DNA from: an uncultured SAR86 cluster bacterium | GTDB taxonomy: Bacteria > Pseudomonadota > Gammaproteobacteria > Magnimaribacterales > D2472 | DNA length: 64,000 nucleotides | Assembly (NCBI GenBank): GCA_902558395.1 | Contig: CACEDS010000003.1 | Coordinates: forward strand, 1 to 64,000 | Reading direction: 5' to 3' | Shown here: piece by piece, positions 10,325 through 21,054 of the stretch | How positions within the stretch are numbered: position 1 is the first letter of the stretch | How the letters are laid out: each line of letters opens with the position of its first letter | Position numbers and translations under genes: made by a program | Notes under the pieces: generated by a model | Seen by the model: only the letters and a program-made list of their open reading frames with translations | The model's database searches: none | Told to the model about the DNA's origin: nothing

Positions 10325-11716
10325 ATGAAATATAGAATTGAAAAAGATAGCTTAGGTGAAGTTAAGGTTCCAGCAAAAGCATTGTGGGGAGCTCAAACAC
10401 AAAGAGCGCTAGATAATTTCACAATAAGTGGTATTAAATTTGCTTTTCCTTTTGGAAGATCTTTTATTGAAGCGCTTGGAATGATTAAATTTTCAGCTGC
10501 AGCAGCAAATAATAAGTTAAAACTCTTACCAGTTAATAAAACAGCAGCTATAAAATCGGCCTCAAAAGACGTGCTCAGTGGATTGTATGATGACTCATTT
10601 CCTGTTGATGTTTTCCAAACTGGATCGGGAACTAGTACCAATATGAATGCCAATGAGGTTATTGCAAATATAGCTTCTAAAAAATCAAGATTAAAAATTA
10701 ATGCAAATGATGATGTAAATATGAGCCAAAGCTCTAATGATGTTATTCCAACAGCTATATGCGTTAGTGCGCTTATAGATATGAATAGGTTACTTTTACC
10801 AAACCTTGATAAATTAATAAAATCAATTGATTTAAAAATGAAGCAAGTCAAAGGAAATGTTAAAACCGGCAGAACTCATTTAATGGATGCTATGCCAATA
10901 GATTTTTCACAAGAACTATCTGGATGGAAAGCTCAATTAGAGGCCAATAAGAAAACTATTTTTCAAGCAACCAATAGAATGAATGAACTTCCCCAAGGTG
11001 GAACAGCAATTGGAACTGGAATAAATGCACATAAAGATTTTTCAAAACATTTCTGTTCTGAATTAAATAAGCTTTCTAAATTTAAAACCAAGCCTGCTAA
11101 GAATTTTTATCAAGGATTAAGTTCTGTTGATAATGCTGTTGAGCTTTCCTCAGCACTAAAAAATTTAAGTGTAATTTTGATGAAAATATCTAATGATCTT
11201 AGATGGATGAATAGTGGACCATTGACTGGTTTAGGTGAGATAGAGCTACAGGCTTTACAACCGGGTAGCAGTATTATGCCTGGAAAAGTCAATCCAGTGA
11301 TTCCAGAAGCAGTAGCAATGGCTTGTGCTGATGTGATTGGAAATGATGTAACAGTAACCCTTGCAGGGCAAAGTGGTAACTTCCAACTAAATGTGATGTT
11401 ACCTGTTGTGGCATATAACCTTCTAAAAAGTATTAATTTATTAGGAAATGCGATGCCACTTCTTGCAAATAAAGCTATCAAAACATTCAAAGTAAACTCA
11501 AAAAATATTAACGAATCTTTGTCAAAGAATCCGATTCTTGTAACTGCCTTAAATAGAGTAATTGGTTATAGTAATGCCGCTGCCATTGCTAAGAAAGCTT
11601 ATAAAGAGAATAAATCAATTATCGATGTTGCACATGAAGAAACAGGCATAAATAAGTCTGAATTAAAAAAACTTCTAAATCCATCAAAGCTCACAAAAGG
11701 TGGCATTAGTGAGTGA
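10325..11716 (+). CDS. fumC: Fumarate hydratase class II
   Basis: YRIEKDSLGEVKVPAKALWGAQTQRALDNF, GSGTSTNMNANEVIAN, GRTHLMDAMPIDFSQELSGW, LQPGSSIMPGKVNPVIPEA. Confidence 0.95.
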   Translation: MKYRIEKDSLGEVKVPAKALWGAQTQRALDNFTISGIKFAFPFGRSFIEALGMIKFSAAAANNKLKLLPVNKTAAIKSASKDVLSGLYDDSFPVDVFQTGSGTSTNMNANEVIANIASKKSRLKINANDDVNMSQSSNDVIPTAICVSALIDMNRLLLPNLDKLIKSIDLKMKQVKGNVKTGRTHLMDAMPIDFSQELSGWKAQLEANKKTIFQATNRMNELPQGGTAIGTGINAHKDFSKHFCSELNKLSKFKTKPAKNFYQGLSSVDNAVELSSALKNLSVILMKISNDLRWMNSGPLTGLGEIELQALQPGSSIMPGKVNPVIPEAVAMACADVIGNDVTVTLAGQSGNFQLNVMLPVVAYNLLKSINLLGNAMPLLANKAIKTFKVNSKNINESLSKNPILVTALNRVIGYSNAAAIAKKAYKENKSIIDVAHEETGINKSELKKLLNPSKLTKGGISE

Positions 11717-12047
11717 TTTAGCTTCAAATACCTGCGAGGCTTGCAGAATTGATGCTCCAATAGTTTCAGATAATGAAGTCTCTTTACTTATGAAGGAAAT
11801 AGAGGGATGGGATGTGATTGGTGAAGGAGTAAAGAAGCTAAAAAAAGAATTTAGTTTTTCAAACTATAGCGATTCAGTAGATTTTTCAAATAAAGTTGCT
11901 GATATGGCTGAACAAGAAGATCATCATCCACAAATTATTCTGGAGTGGGGCAAAGTTACAGTTATTTGGTGGTCTCATAAAATTAAAGGTCTGCACAAAA
12001 ATGATTTTATTTGTGCAGCAAAGACAAACAATATAAGTAAAAATTAA
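11700..12047 (+). CDS. phhB: Pterin-4a-carbinolamine dehydratase
   Basis: CEACRIDAPIVSDNEV...WDV...KKEFSFSNYSDSVDFSNKVADMAEQEDHHPQIILEWGKVTVIWWSHKIKGLHKNDF. GTG start overlapping the end of fumC. Confidence 0.9.
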   Translation: MALVSDLASNTCEACRIDAPIVSDNEVSLLMKEIEGWDVIGEGVKKLKKEFSFSNYSDSVDFSNKVADMAEQEDHHPQIILEWGKVTVIWWSHKIKGLHKNDFICAAKTNNISKN

Positions 12048-12048
12048 T

Positions 12049-12276
12049 ATGGAACAAAACGAAAAACCTTATCAATCATTAGCTTGGCTAGCTACTGGGA
12101 TTCTTATTTTTGCTGCAGCATTAGCAAGCTTTGTTCCTGAGTTAGAGTATCATCATTGGGCTTTTATATCTGCAAATACTTTATGGGTCTATGTTGGATG
12201 GCTTTGGAAAGAGCAATCATTAGTGGTACTTAATGCTGGATTAACATTAATTTACATTTTAGGACTAATATTCTAA
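12049..12276 (+). CDS. Small two- or three-helix membrane protein of unknown function
   Basis: 75 aa, hydrophobic segments LAWLATGILIFAAALASFVP and LVVLNAGLTLIYILGLIF; tightly follows phhB. Confidence 0.55.
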   Translation: MEQNEKPYQSLAWLATGILIFAAALASFVPELEYHHWAFISANTLWVYVGWLWKEQSLVVLNAGLTLIYILGLIF

Positions 12277-12316
12277 GAATTATTTTTTTTTAAATTTAGT
12301 CTTGCTATAATCCGAC

Positions 12317-13780
12317 ATGGAAAAAGTTAAACAAAAAGCTCTAACATTTGACGATGTTCTTCTTTTGCCAAGGTATAGCGACTTTATACCTAGCGAAGCA
12401 TCAACTCAAACTAAACTCACAAAAAATATAAATATCAAAGTTCCTTTGATTTCAGCTGCTATGGACACTGTTACAGAATCACGCATGGCTATTGCTTTAG
12501 CTGAAGTTGGAGGAATTGGCATTATTCATAAAAATAACTCTATTGATGAACAGGTTTCAGAAGTTAAGACTGTAAAAAAATATGAAAGTGGAGTTGTCAG
12601 AGATCCATTGACAATAGAATCTGATAAGTCTATTGGTGAATTGATTCAACTAACAACAGAATTAAATATTTCTGGCATGCCAGTTGTGGATGATGGAGAG
12701 CTTAAGGGAATAGTAACTAGTAGAGACTTTAGATATGCTGATAATATGAATGCACAAGTGTCATCAATTATGACTCCACATGATCATTTGATAACTGTAG
12801 AAGAAGGCACGCCTCAAGAAGCAGTAAAAAAACTAATGCATGAAAATAGGATAGAAAAAGTTTTAGTTATTGATCAAGCAGGAGCATTAGGTGGATTAGT
12901 AACTATGAAAGATATAGAAAAGTCTGCAGAGCATCCAGATGCAACAAAAGATAATTCTGGAAGCTTAATGGTTGGAGCTGCTTTAGGAACTAGCCCAGAT
13001 ACCCTTGAAAGAGCAAAAGCTCTTTATGAAGCTGGAGTTGATTTATTTGTTATTGATAGTGCTCATGGACATTCAAAGAATGTCATTGAAACTATTAAAA
13101 TTATAAAAAAAGAATTCCCTTCTGTTGATGTGATAGGTGGAAATGTAGCTACTCCTGAAGGAGCCTTAGAGCTTGTTAAAGCTGGAGCTGACGCTGTTAA
13201 AATAGGAATTGGTCCAGGTTCCATTTGCACAACAAGAATTATTGCCGGTATTGGTGTTCCTCAAATATCAGCAATTTTAGATATAAAAGAAGCTCTTAAA
13301 AAAATGGATGTAGGTATTATTGCTGACGGAGGGATAAGGTTTTCTGGTGACATAGCTAAAGCAATTGCAGCAGGTGCAGACTCTGTAATGCTTGGTGGTT
13401 TATTTGCAGGAACTGAAGAGGCGCCTGGCAAGGTTGAACTTTTCCAAGGTAGAAGTTTTAAAACTTATCGTGGTATGGGATCTATTGGTGCTATGACTGA
13501 GAGGCAGGACGCAAATAGATACATGCAAGAAGATACAAATGCAGAAAAATTAGTACCAGAAGGTATAGAAGGTAGGGTTCCATACAAAGGACTAGTTATA
13601 AATGTAATTAATCAATTGATTGGCGGACTGCGGCAATCTATGGGCTATATAGGTTGCAAAACTATTAATGAGGTTCATAAGAATAGTGAATTTGTTGAAA
13701 TTACTAATGCTGGTATGACAGAAAGTCATGTTCATGATGTCATGATTACAAAGGAAGCACCTAATTATCAAAGAAGTTAA
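12317..13780 (+). CDS. guaB: Inosine-5'-monophosphate dehydrogenase
   Basis: [19 protein letters not shown] pair, [42 protein letters not shown]. Confidence 0.97.
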   Translation: MEKVKQKALTFDDVLLLPRYSDFIPSEASTQTKLTKNINIKVPLISAAMDTVTESRMAIALAEVGGIGIIHKNNSIDEQVSEVKTVKKYESGVVRDPLTIESDKSIGELIQLTTELNISGMPVVDDGELKGIVTSRDFRYADNMNAQVSSIMTPHDHLITVEEGTPQEAVKKLMHENRIEKVLVIDQAGALGGLVTMKDIEKSAEHPDATKDNSGSLMVGAALGTSPDTLERAKALYEAGVDLFVIDSAHGHSKNVIETIKIIKKEFPSVDVIGGNVATPEGALELVKAGADAVKIGIGPGSICTTRIIAGIGVPQISAILDIKEALKKMDVGIIADGGIRFSGDIAKAIAAGADSVMLGGLFAGTEEAPGKVELFQGRSFKTYRGMGSIGAMTERQDANRYMQEDTNAEKLVPEGIEGRVPYKGLVINVINQLIGGLRQSMGYIGCKTINEVHKNSEFVEITNAGMTESHVHDVMITKEAPNYQRS

Positions 13781-13789
13781 TAATCACAA

Positions 13790-15358
13790 ATGACTGTAAA
13801 GCTATCATCTAAAACCAAACATATAGATACTATTTTGGTTCTAGATTTTGGTTCTCAATATACTCAATTAATTGCTCGCAGGGTCAGAGAGAGTTATGTT
13901 TATTCAGAAATTCTTCCATGGGATATCGATGAAGAAAAAATTAAATTAATTAATCCTAAAGGTATTATTTTATCTGGAGGCCCCGATTCAGTTACCAATA
14001 GTTATACACCAAGAGTTCCACAAATAGTTTTTGATCTAAATATACCTATTTTAGGTATCTGTTATGGAATGCAGACCCTTGCTGAGCAATTAGGAGGACA
14101 GGTTATATCATCAGACCAAAAAGAATTTGGATATGCAGAACTTCAAGTTACAGCAGACTGTGTTTTATTTTCTAATTTAGGAAAAACTCTTAATGTATGG
14201 ATGAGTCATGGTGATCAAGTTCAAGACTTGCCAGACAATTTTGACTTAGTTGCAGCTACTGCAACTGCACCAATAGCAGCAATGCAACATGCAAGTAAAC
14301 CAATCTATGCGCTTCAATTTCATCCGGAAGTAACTCATACAGAGGACGGAAAAACTGTTTTAGATAATTTTATTTTTAAAGCATGCAATGCTAATAAAGA
14401 TTGGAAAATGGATGATTTAATTGGTCAAAGAATAAAAGAAATTAAAGACCAAGTTCAAAATAATAAAGTTCTTCTAGGTCTCTCTGGTGGTGTAGACTCA
14501 TCAGTCACCGCAGCTCTTTTAAATAAGGCAATTGGCAATAAATTGGTATGTGTTTTTGTTGATAACGGTCTTCTGAGAAAAGGTGAAGCAGAAGAGGTTA
14601 TGAATACTTTTAAGGAAAATATGAACTTAAATGTCATTAAATCTGACAGTGAAGAAGTATTCTTGAGACATCTTAAGGGTGTTGAAGACCCTGAACAAAA
14701 AAGAAAAATCATAGGTAGAACTTTTATTGACGTTTTTGATGCTGAGGCTACAAAATTAAAAGATATACATTATTTAGCACAGGGCACAATATATCCCGAT
14801 GTTATTGAATCCTCAGGATCAGAATCAAAAGAGGCAAGAGTTATTAAATCACATCATAATGTTGGCGGTCTTCCTGAAGAAATGAAGATGGAGCTTCTTG
14901 AGCCATTGAGAGATCTTTTTAAAGATGAGGTAAGAAGAATGGGTGTTGAACTTGGCCTTGCTCCTGAAATGCTTAACAGGCACCCCTTTCCTGGACCTGG
15001 ATTAGGAGTAAGAATTCTTGGAGATATAACCAAAGCAAAGACCACTGTTTTAAAAGAAGCAGATCATATTTTTATAGAAGAATTAATTAAAGCTGATCTT
15101 TATAAAACAGTTAGCCAAGCTTTTGCAGTCTATCTGCCAATTAAATCAGTGGGTGTTGTTGGAGATGAGAGAAGGTATGCTGAAGTCATTGGTCTAAGAG
15201 CAGTAGAAACTGTTGATTTTATGACAGCAAGATGGGCGCATTTACCCTATGAATTTTTAGAGCATGTCTCCAACAGAATAGTAAATGAAATAGAAGAAGT
15301 TAGTAGAGTGGTTTATGACATATCAAGCAAACCACCAGCAACTATTGAGTGGGAGTAG
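13790..15358 (+). CDS. guaA: GMP synthase (glutamine-hydrolysing)
   Basis: [86 protein letters not shown]-terminus. Confidence 0.98.
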   Translation: MTVKLSSKTKHIDTILVLDFGSQYTQLIARRVRESYVYSEILPWDIDEEKIKLINPKGIILSGGPDSVTNSYTPRVPQIVFDLNIPILGICYGMQTLAEQLGGQVISSDQKEFGYAELQVTADCVLFSNLGKTLNVWMSHGDQVQDLPDNFDLVAATATAPIAAMQHASKPIYALQFHPEVTHTEDGKTVLDNFIFKACNANKDWKMDDLIGQRIKEIKDQVQNNKVLLGLSGGVDSSVTAALLNKAIGNKLVCVFVDNGLLRKGEAEEVMNTFKENMNLNVIKSDSEEVFLRHLKGVEDPEQKRKIIGRTFIDVFDAEATKLKDIHYLAQGTIYPDVIESSGSESKEARVIKSHHNVGGLPEEMKMELLEPLRDLFKDEVRRMGVELGLAPEMLNRHPFPGPGLGVRILGDITKAKTTVLKEADHIFIEELIKADLYKTVSQAFAVYLPIKSVGVVGDERRYAEVIGLRAVETVDFMTARWAHLPYEFLEHVSNRIVNEIEEVSRVVYDISSKPPATIEWE

Positions 15359-15548
15359 CAGTGTCAGCAAATATGTGTTGACATGAATTCATCCTATAGC
15401 ACAAATGTGACACACTATTTTAAACAAAATTTTATATTGTTCACGTGATATAATTTAATAATTTTAGAATTTATATGAAGCTTTGTGTCTGATTTGAAGA
15501 CCGTTCGATTATTAAAATGAAAAATTAAATTTATTGAGGAAATGGGTT

Positions 15549-16256
15549 ATGACAAAAGAAGACATCAAAATAATGTTTATTGCTGAGATTGGCCTAAACC
15601 ATAACGGGAATTTTGGACTTATATTTGAACTTATAAAACAAGCTGCATGGTCAGGAGCTGATGTGGCAAAATTTCAACTTGGATGGAGATCTGGTAAAAA
15701 CGAAATAAACTCTTTTACAGAAGAAGATATAAAGCACATTATTAAATGCTGTGAAAATTTTGAAATCCAACCAATGTTTTCAATTTTTACTCAAGACGCC
15801 CTAGAAATTGCTAAGAAATTCTCATTTAATTATTTCAAAATTGCATCAAGAACAGTAAAAGATGATCTTCAATTATGCAAAGAGATTCTTGATCAAGATA
15901 AAGAAACTTTTATTTCTTTAGGTATGTGGGATTCTAAAAAACTTCCTTTTGATAATAATGACAATATTAAATATCTATGGTGTAAATCAAACTATCCATC
16001 ATATCCATGGGATTTAACAGAACTTCCAAAAGATTTTTCTAATTCTATCTACTATGGTTTAAGTGACCACTCTGTTGGTATAGACATACCGTTGATGGCG
16101 ATTTCTAGAGGCGCTCAAGTTATCGAAAAACATTTTACCTTGGATAAATCAGATACAACAATAAGAGACCATGCTTTGTCGGCAACTCCTGAAGAATTTT
16201 TTCAAATGGTACAAATTGGATCGCAAATAAGAAAAAACTTAAACATGGGAGTTTAG
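15549..16256 (+). CDS. NeuB-family (N-acetylneuraminate/legionaminate synthase-like) protein lacking the C-terminal SAF/antifreeze-like domain
   Basis: [98 protein letters not shown] are NeuB TIM-barrel signatures. The ORF ends right after the barrel (236 aa). Confidence 0.85.
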   Translation: MTKEDIKIMFIAEIGLNHNGNFGLIFELIKQAAWSGADVAKFQLGWRSGKNEINSFTEEDIKHIIKCCENFEIQPMFSIFTQDALEIAKKFSFNYFKIASRTVKDDLQLCKEILDQDKETFISLGMWDSKKLPFDNNDNIKYLWCKSNYPSYPWDLTELPKDFSNSIYYGLSDHSVGIDIPLMAISRGAQVIEKHFTLDKSDTTIRDHALSATPEEFFQMVQIGSQIRKNLNMGV

Positions 16257-16261
16257 GCTTC

Positions 16262-16972
16262 ATGAAAAAAATAGTCTTGATTGGGAATGATACGCTTCAT
16301 AGAAGATTTTTAATAAACTCTTTATTAGATAATAATTACGAATTAAAAGGATGTATATTTGAAACTAAAAGCGTAAAGCCTAGCTTTGAAGTTGGGCCTG
16401 TTTTTGAAGAAAAGGAAAAAATATTTCTTCAAGAAGAATTTTCTAAACATACTAGATTAGACTTAGACAGATTGAATTGTTGGTACTATGAAAGTGCAAA
16501 CTCTGAGCAATGCATTAATAAAATTGAGGAACTAAATCCAGACCTATGCATAGTTAGCGGTGCTGGTTTAATATATGAAAAAACTATTCAAGCTTTCCCA
16601 GATGGTCTGATTAATATACATTTAGGAAATGCTGTTGAGTACAGAGGACTTGATACTAATCTATGGGCAATTTATCACAATGACTTTGAAAATATTGGAG
16701 TAACTATACATTTTGTTGATAATGAGCTGGATACAGGAGATGTAATAGCTTATAAAAAAGTAAACATAAGCAATAATACTAAAATACATCAATTGAGATT
16801 TTTTGAGATGCATTTAGCTAGCAAGTTACTACAAACAGCATTAGATGATTATTTTAAAGGAAATTTAGTTGCAAAAAAACAAGAAAAGAAGGGCAGATAC
16901 TATTCTTTTATGCCGAAAGATCTTAAGACGCTAGTAGCCAAAAAATTTGATAATAGAATAAAAAATATATGA
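16262..16972 (+). CDS. Formyltransferase-family protein (Fmt/ArnA-N/PurN fold)
   Basis: LIGNDTLHRRFLINSLL...NPDLCIVSGAGLIYEKTI...GLINIHLGNAVEYRGLDTNLWAIYHNDFENIGVTIHFVDNELDTGDVIAYKKV. The N-IHLG and D-TGDVI motifs match the formyltransferase fold. Confidence 0.85.
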   Translation: MKKIVLIGNDTLHRRFLINSLLDNNYELKGCIFETKSVKPSFEVGPVFEEKEKIFLQEEFSKHTRLDLDRLNCWYYESANSEQCINKIEELNPDLCIVSGAGLIYEKTIQAFPDGLINIHLGNAVEYRGLDTNLWAIYHNDFENIGVTIHFVDNELDTGDVIAYKKVNISNNTKIHQLRFFEMHLASKLLQTALDDYFKGNLVAKKQEKKGRYYSFMPKDLKTLVAKKFDNRIKNI

Positions 16973-17934
16973 TAAGAAATAACACCAACTTTTTAACTTA
17001 TAATTCTGAAGATCTTAAATCTCATTTAACTATTCTTTTATATCATGGTGTTACAGCATCAACCTCAATCGGTATTGAAAATTATTCAGGAAAGCACATC
17101 AATGTAGATGAATTTTATCGTCAGATGTCATACATCAAAGAAAATTGTAATATTTTATCAATGAATGAAATTGTGGAAATTAAAAGAAAAAATGAAAAGT
17201 GGCCTGCGAACGCTGTTGCAGTTACTTTTGACGATGGTTTTAAAAATAACTATGAATGCGCAGCACCAATTCTTAATAAATTAAATATACCAGCAATCTT
17301 TTATATATGTTCAGGAATGATTGATTCAAAGAAAATGTTTTGGGTTGATAAAATAGAAGATTGTATTAACCGTACAAAGAAGAATGCAATTGAAATTCTC
17401 TTAGATAACTCTTTAAAATTTAGTTTGAAATCTAATGAAGAAAAGATTGAAGCTTTAGCTAAAATTAAGAGTTTTTGTAAAATCGCAGACGTTAAAATCA
17501 AAGAAAGAGTCTTAAAAGATCTTGAATTAATTACTGAAGTTCAGCCCGCAGCCTCTAGTGCAAAGAATTATCAAATGATGAGTTGGGATGACTTGAAATC
17601 CTTGAATGATAATCAATTATTTACAATTGGTGGACATACCTTATATCACGACATTATGTCTGCACATATTAATGAAGAAAATATGTTTAAAGATATAGAA
17701 CTATCCATAGGATTATTGGAATTTAACCTTAATGAAAAAATAATACACTTTTCATATCCCGAAGGTCAAAAACATCACTACAATCAAAAAGTAATACGTA
17801 AACTTAAAAATTCTAAGATAGTTTGTAGTCCATCTGCAATTCATGGAATTAACGATAATGAGACTGACCTTTTTAACCTTTTTAGAATCATGCCTGGTTT
17901 CATGGGGACTCCATTTCCTTTTGATAAAATTTAG
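16969..17934 (+). CDS. Polysaccharide deacetylase family protein (NodB-like carbohydrate esterase 4)
   Basis: ILLYHGVTAS, AVTFDDGFKNNYECAAPILNKLNIPAIFYICSGMI, IGGHTLYHDIMS, FSYPEG. Confidence 0.88.
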   Translation: MIRNNTNFLTYNSEDLKSHLTILLYHGVTASTSIGIENYSGKHINVDEFYRQMSYIKENCNILSMNEIVEIKRKNEKWPANAVAVTFDDGFKNNYECAAPILNKLNIPAIFYICSGMIDSKKMFWVDKIEDCINRTKKNAIEILLDNSLKFSLKSNEEKIEALAKIKSFCKIADVKIKERVLKDLELITEVQPAASSAKNYQMMSWDDLKSLNDNQLFTIGGHTLYHDIMSAHINEENMFKDIELSIGLLEFNLNEKIIHFSYPEGQKHHYNQKVIRKLKNSKIVCSPSAIHGINDNETDLFNLFRIMPGFMGTPFPFDKI

Positions 17935-18189
17935 CCTTTCATGAAGGTTCTGTATAACCTAAAAAACATGAGACTTTTTAAGTAAAAAAAGTATTTATCT
18001 GTAACATATGCATCTAACATCCATCAAATTAAATTTCTATTATGACAAGAGGATAGGAGGAGTTTACCAAGACATATATTCATATTTATGACATGCTATA
18101 ATTATGAAAATTTCGTTTTTTCTAATGGTGTTTGAGAGTGTTTTATGTTTCTAATTTTGAGATTACGCAACAAGTGAGTAGAAATAAAT

Positions 18190-19059
18190 ATGTGTAAAAA
18201 TTCCTGTTGGATATGTAATGGTTCCAACATAAAAAAAGTTAAACAAGGCATTGAAAAAGAAATATCGCCAAACGATTTTAATATCACCGATGATAGATAT
18301 GGAACAACATTAGCAATATATAGATGTCTTGATTGTAAGTTTGAGTTTTGTCCAGAAACTATTGATTTAACTAATATGTACGAAAATATGGAAGATGATA
18401 GTTATCTAGAAACATCACAATCTAGGTCAATTCAAGCAAAAAAAATAGCAAAATATTGTCATAAATTTATTAAAAAAGATTCTAAGATACTTGATATTGG
18501 TTGTGGTTCTGGCTTGTTAGTGAAAGAGTTTGAATTACTAAATTATGACTCATATGGCTTGGAGCCATCAAATTTTTTAGCTGACAAAGGCATTGAAAAT
18601 AATTTAAAAATATATCAAGGAACTTTAGATGATAAAAATTATAGTAATGAATTTGATTTTATATCTTTGGTAGATGTTATTGAGCATGTTCAAAATCCCC
18701 TTGATTTATTAGTAAAGATCAATAGAGCTCTTCATGAGGATGGCTCTTTTCTTGTAATAACGCCTCGCAGAGATTCATTTTTTAGATTGATTCTTGGGTT
18801 TAAATGGTGGCACTACAGAATTGCACATGTTGGATATTTTAGTAAGACAAATTTATTACAAATTATGAAAAATGCTGGCTTTGAAATTATTGAATATAAA
18901 TATGCAACTTGGTTTTTGCCTCTTGATTATATTCTCAATAGACTAATAAAGTATCTGCCATTTATTAAATTCAGGTTTAACTTCAAAAAGGAAATATCAT
19001 TACCAATAAACCTTTTTGATTCAAGCATGATTATAGCTAAAAAAGTTAAAAATTTATGA
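18190..19059 (+). CDS. Class I SAM-dependent methyltransferase with N-terminal Cys-rich (zinc-ribbon-like) segment
   Basis: CWICNG...YRCLDCKFEFCPE (CxxC pairs), then KILDIGCGSGLLVKEFELLNYDSYGLEPS...FDFISLVDVIEHVQNPLDLLVKINRALHEDGSFLVITPR. Confidence 0.87.
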   Translation: MCKNSCWICNGSNIKKVKQGIEKEISPNDFNITDDRYGTTLAIYRCLDCKFEFCPETIDLTNMYENMEDDSYLETSQSRSIQAKKIAKYCHKFIKKDSKILDIGCGSGLLVKEFELLNYDSYGLEPSNFLADKGIENNLKIYQGTLDDKNYSNEFDFISLVDVIEHVQNPLDLLVKINRALHEDGSFLVITPRRDSFFRLILGFKWWHYRIAHVGYFSKTNLLQIMKNAGFEIIEYKYATWFLPLDYILNRLIKYLPFIKFRFNFKKEISLPINLFDSSMIIAKKVKNL

Positions 19060-19988
19060 AAGGTTACATAGCAATATTAAGATTTGATCATTGGATTAAA
19101 AATATATTTGTTTTACCTGGTGCATTGATAGCATTGATTATTTTTAATAAAGATTTAAGCTCAAATATATTATTAAGCATTGCAGCAGCAACTCTAGCTG
19201 CAAGCTTCATTGCCTCAGCTAATTATGCAATAAATGAGTGGCTTGATAGATATGCTGATGCACTTCATCCGGATAAGCAAAATAGACCAGCAGTAAAGGG
19301 CAATATCTCCTCTTTTGGAGTTTATATATTGTATTTATTGATGGCTTTGGTTGGTTTGTTAATAGGTTTTTTTATTAATGAATATGTTCTTATTTCTTTG
19401 ATATGCTTTTTGATTTCTGGACTTGTTTATAATGTTGAGCCTATTCGAGCCAAAGACTTAATTTATTTTGATGTAATAATTGAATCAGTAAATAATCCGA
19501 TAAGAATGTTTATAGGTTGGTTTGCGGTTGTGGAAAACGCATTAATACCCCTAAGTCTTATCATTTTTTATTGGTTTTTGGGAGCGTTTATGATGAATGC
19601 AAAGCGCTTGTCTGAATGGAAAAAGTTTAGCTCTAAAGAGGACAGGCTAATGTATAGACCATCTCTAGGCAACTATGATGATCAGATGTTAACTGTAATG
19701 TGTTTTGTTTATGCAATATTATCATCAAGCAGTTTGGCATTATTTTCTGCAAGATATAAGTTTGAATTAATCTTATGGCTACCCTTTTTTATATTAGTTT
19801 TAGCATGGTATTTCAAAAGTGCATTAGGTAATTCAGGTCTTACTGAAAATCCTGAAAAACTTTTGACAAGCAAATGGTTGGTGTTATTGCTGATTTTTAA
19901 TGCGATTATATTTTTCATACTTTTAAGTGTAGACATTGATTTGCTCGATAAAGTTTTTTACGAATCTCTTATATTTAAAATAATTTAA
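19056..19988 (+). CDS. UbiA-family prenyltransferase, resembling decaprenyl-phosphate phosphoribosyltransferase (DPPR synthase)-type members
   Basis: RFDHWIKNIFVLPGAL, NYAINEWLDRYADALHPDKQNRPAVKG (first Asp-rich motif), YNVEPIRAKDLIYFDVIIESVNNPIRMFIGW; about 8 TM segments. Confidence 0.85.
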   Translation: MKGYIAILRFDHWIKNIFVLPGALIALIIFNKDLSSNILLSIAAATLAASFIASANYAINEWLDRYADALHPDKQNRPAVKGNISSFGVYILYLLMALVGLLIGFFINEYVLISLICFLISGLVYNVEPIRAKDLIYFDVIIESVNNPIRMFIGWFAVVENALIPLSLIIFYWFLGAFMMNAKRLSEWKKFSSKEDRLMYRPSLGNYDDQMLTVMCFVYAILSSSSLALFSARYKFELILWLPFFILVLAWYFKSALGNSGLTENPEKLLTSKWLVLLLIFNAIIFFILLSVDIDLLDKVFYESLIFKII

Positions 19989-20008
19989 TTCAAGATATTT
20001 AGATTCTT

Positions 20009-20704
20009 TTGATGAACATTAAAAAATTAAATGCAATCGAAAAAGAAAATATTTATATTTTTGACTTTGATGGAACACTTTTTAGATGTGACTTACTTAT
20101 TTTGTATGTCATATATCATTTTTTTATTATCGGTGACAAAATCTTTTTGATTAGATCTCTAATTAACATTCGCATGAAAACATTATCCTCTAAAAGAAAA
20201 GAAATATTTTTATTTCTCTCAAAAAAATATGAAATGAAAGATTGTTTCGATAATTTCGCAGAAAATTGTCTTTTAAAATACTTCATGAGAAAAAGACTTT
20301 TTAAATTTTTAAAAGATGTTAATAATAAAAATGAGACAATTTTTATTATGACTGCTAATTACAGATATCTAGTAAAATCTTTTTTATCTAAAAACAATAT
20401 CATTGAAAAAAATAGGCTAGAGATTTTTGGTACAGAATTACCAAAACACAATGACCGTCTCCACGAAAATATTTTAAAAGGTAAACTAAAAGCAGATAAA
20501 TTTTTGGATATTCTCAAAGAAAAAAATAAAGAATTGAAAAATATAACCATTCATAATTTTTTTGATAGTTATGATGATAGGTTCTTATGCAAATATGCAA
20601 ATTATAATATTTTATTTAGCTTATCATTTGTTAAAAGACTCTTTTTTAAAAAGGATTTTAATTTAATCAGCTACAATGACTATCTTAAAGTTAAACTTTT
20701 ATGA
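20009..20704 (+). CDS. HAD-superfamily hydrolase (phosphoserine-phosphatase-like)
   Basis: IYIFDFDGTLFRCDLL (HAD motif I), IFIMTAN (motif II), IHNFFDSYDDRFLCKYA (motif IV-like). Confidence 0.8.
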   Translation: MMNIKKLNAIEKENIYIFDFDGTLFRCDLLILYVIYHFFIIGDKIFLIRSLINIRMKTLSSKRKEIFLFLSKKYEMKDCFDNFAENCLLKYFMRKRLFKFLKDVNNKNETIFIMTANYRYLVKSFLSKNNIIEKNRLEIFGTELPKHNDRLHENILKGKLKADKFLDILKEKNKELKNITIHNFFDSYDDRFLCKYANYNILFSLSFVKRLFFKKDFNLISYNDYLKVKLL

Positions 20705-21054
20705 TTGTATATATATATTTTATTTTGGGGGCATTTTTTAATGCTCTTGCAGCATATTTAATAAAAATATCCTTTCACAATGCTCAATCTATCTTTGACA
20801 TAATTTTGAAAGGCCCATCTAGAGAATTAGGATTAATATTACTCGCCTTAACAAGTTTTTTTTCTGCATTTATTTTCTATGGCTTAGTTTTATCAAAAAC
20901 TAATTTAAATATTGCACAACCAGTTTTTAATGCACTATCTATGCTTTTTGTGATAGTCATCTCAATATTATTATTAAATGAGCCATTTTCATTTAAATAT
21001 TTTATTGGAATAATTCTTATAATAATTGGTATATTTTTTTTGAGTCAATCATAG
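20701..21054 (+). CDS. Small 4-TM EamA/SMR-family transporter (ArnE/ArnF-like candidate lipid-linked sugar flippase)
   Basis: 117 aa with four hydrophobic segments; KTNLNIAQPVFNALSMLFVIVISILLLNEPFSFKYFIGIILIIIGIFFL is the SMR/EamA C-terminal pattern. Overlaps the upstream HAD gene by 4 nt. Confidence 0.8.
   Translation: MIVYIYFILGAFFNALAAYLIKISFHNAQSIFDIILKGPSRELGLILLALTSFFSAFIFYGLVLSKTNLNIAQPVFNALSMLFVIVISILLLNEPFSFKYFIGIILIIIGIFFLSQS

Noticed and set aside
10393-10851. 152-aa minus-strand ORF inside fumC
   Set aside because: Antisense shadow of a clearly real fumC; composition reflects the reverse complement of AT-rich codons, with no recognisable domain.
11110-11490. 126-aa minus-strand ORF inside fumC
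   Set aside because: Same reason: antisense shadow of the conserved fumarase signature region.
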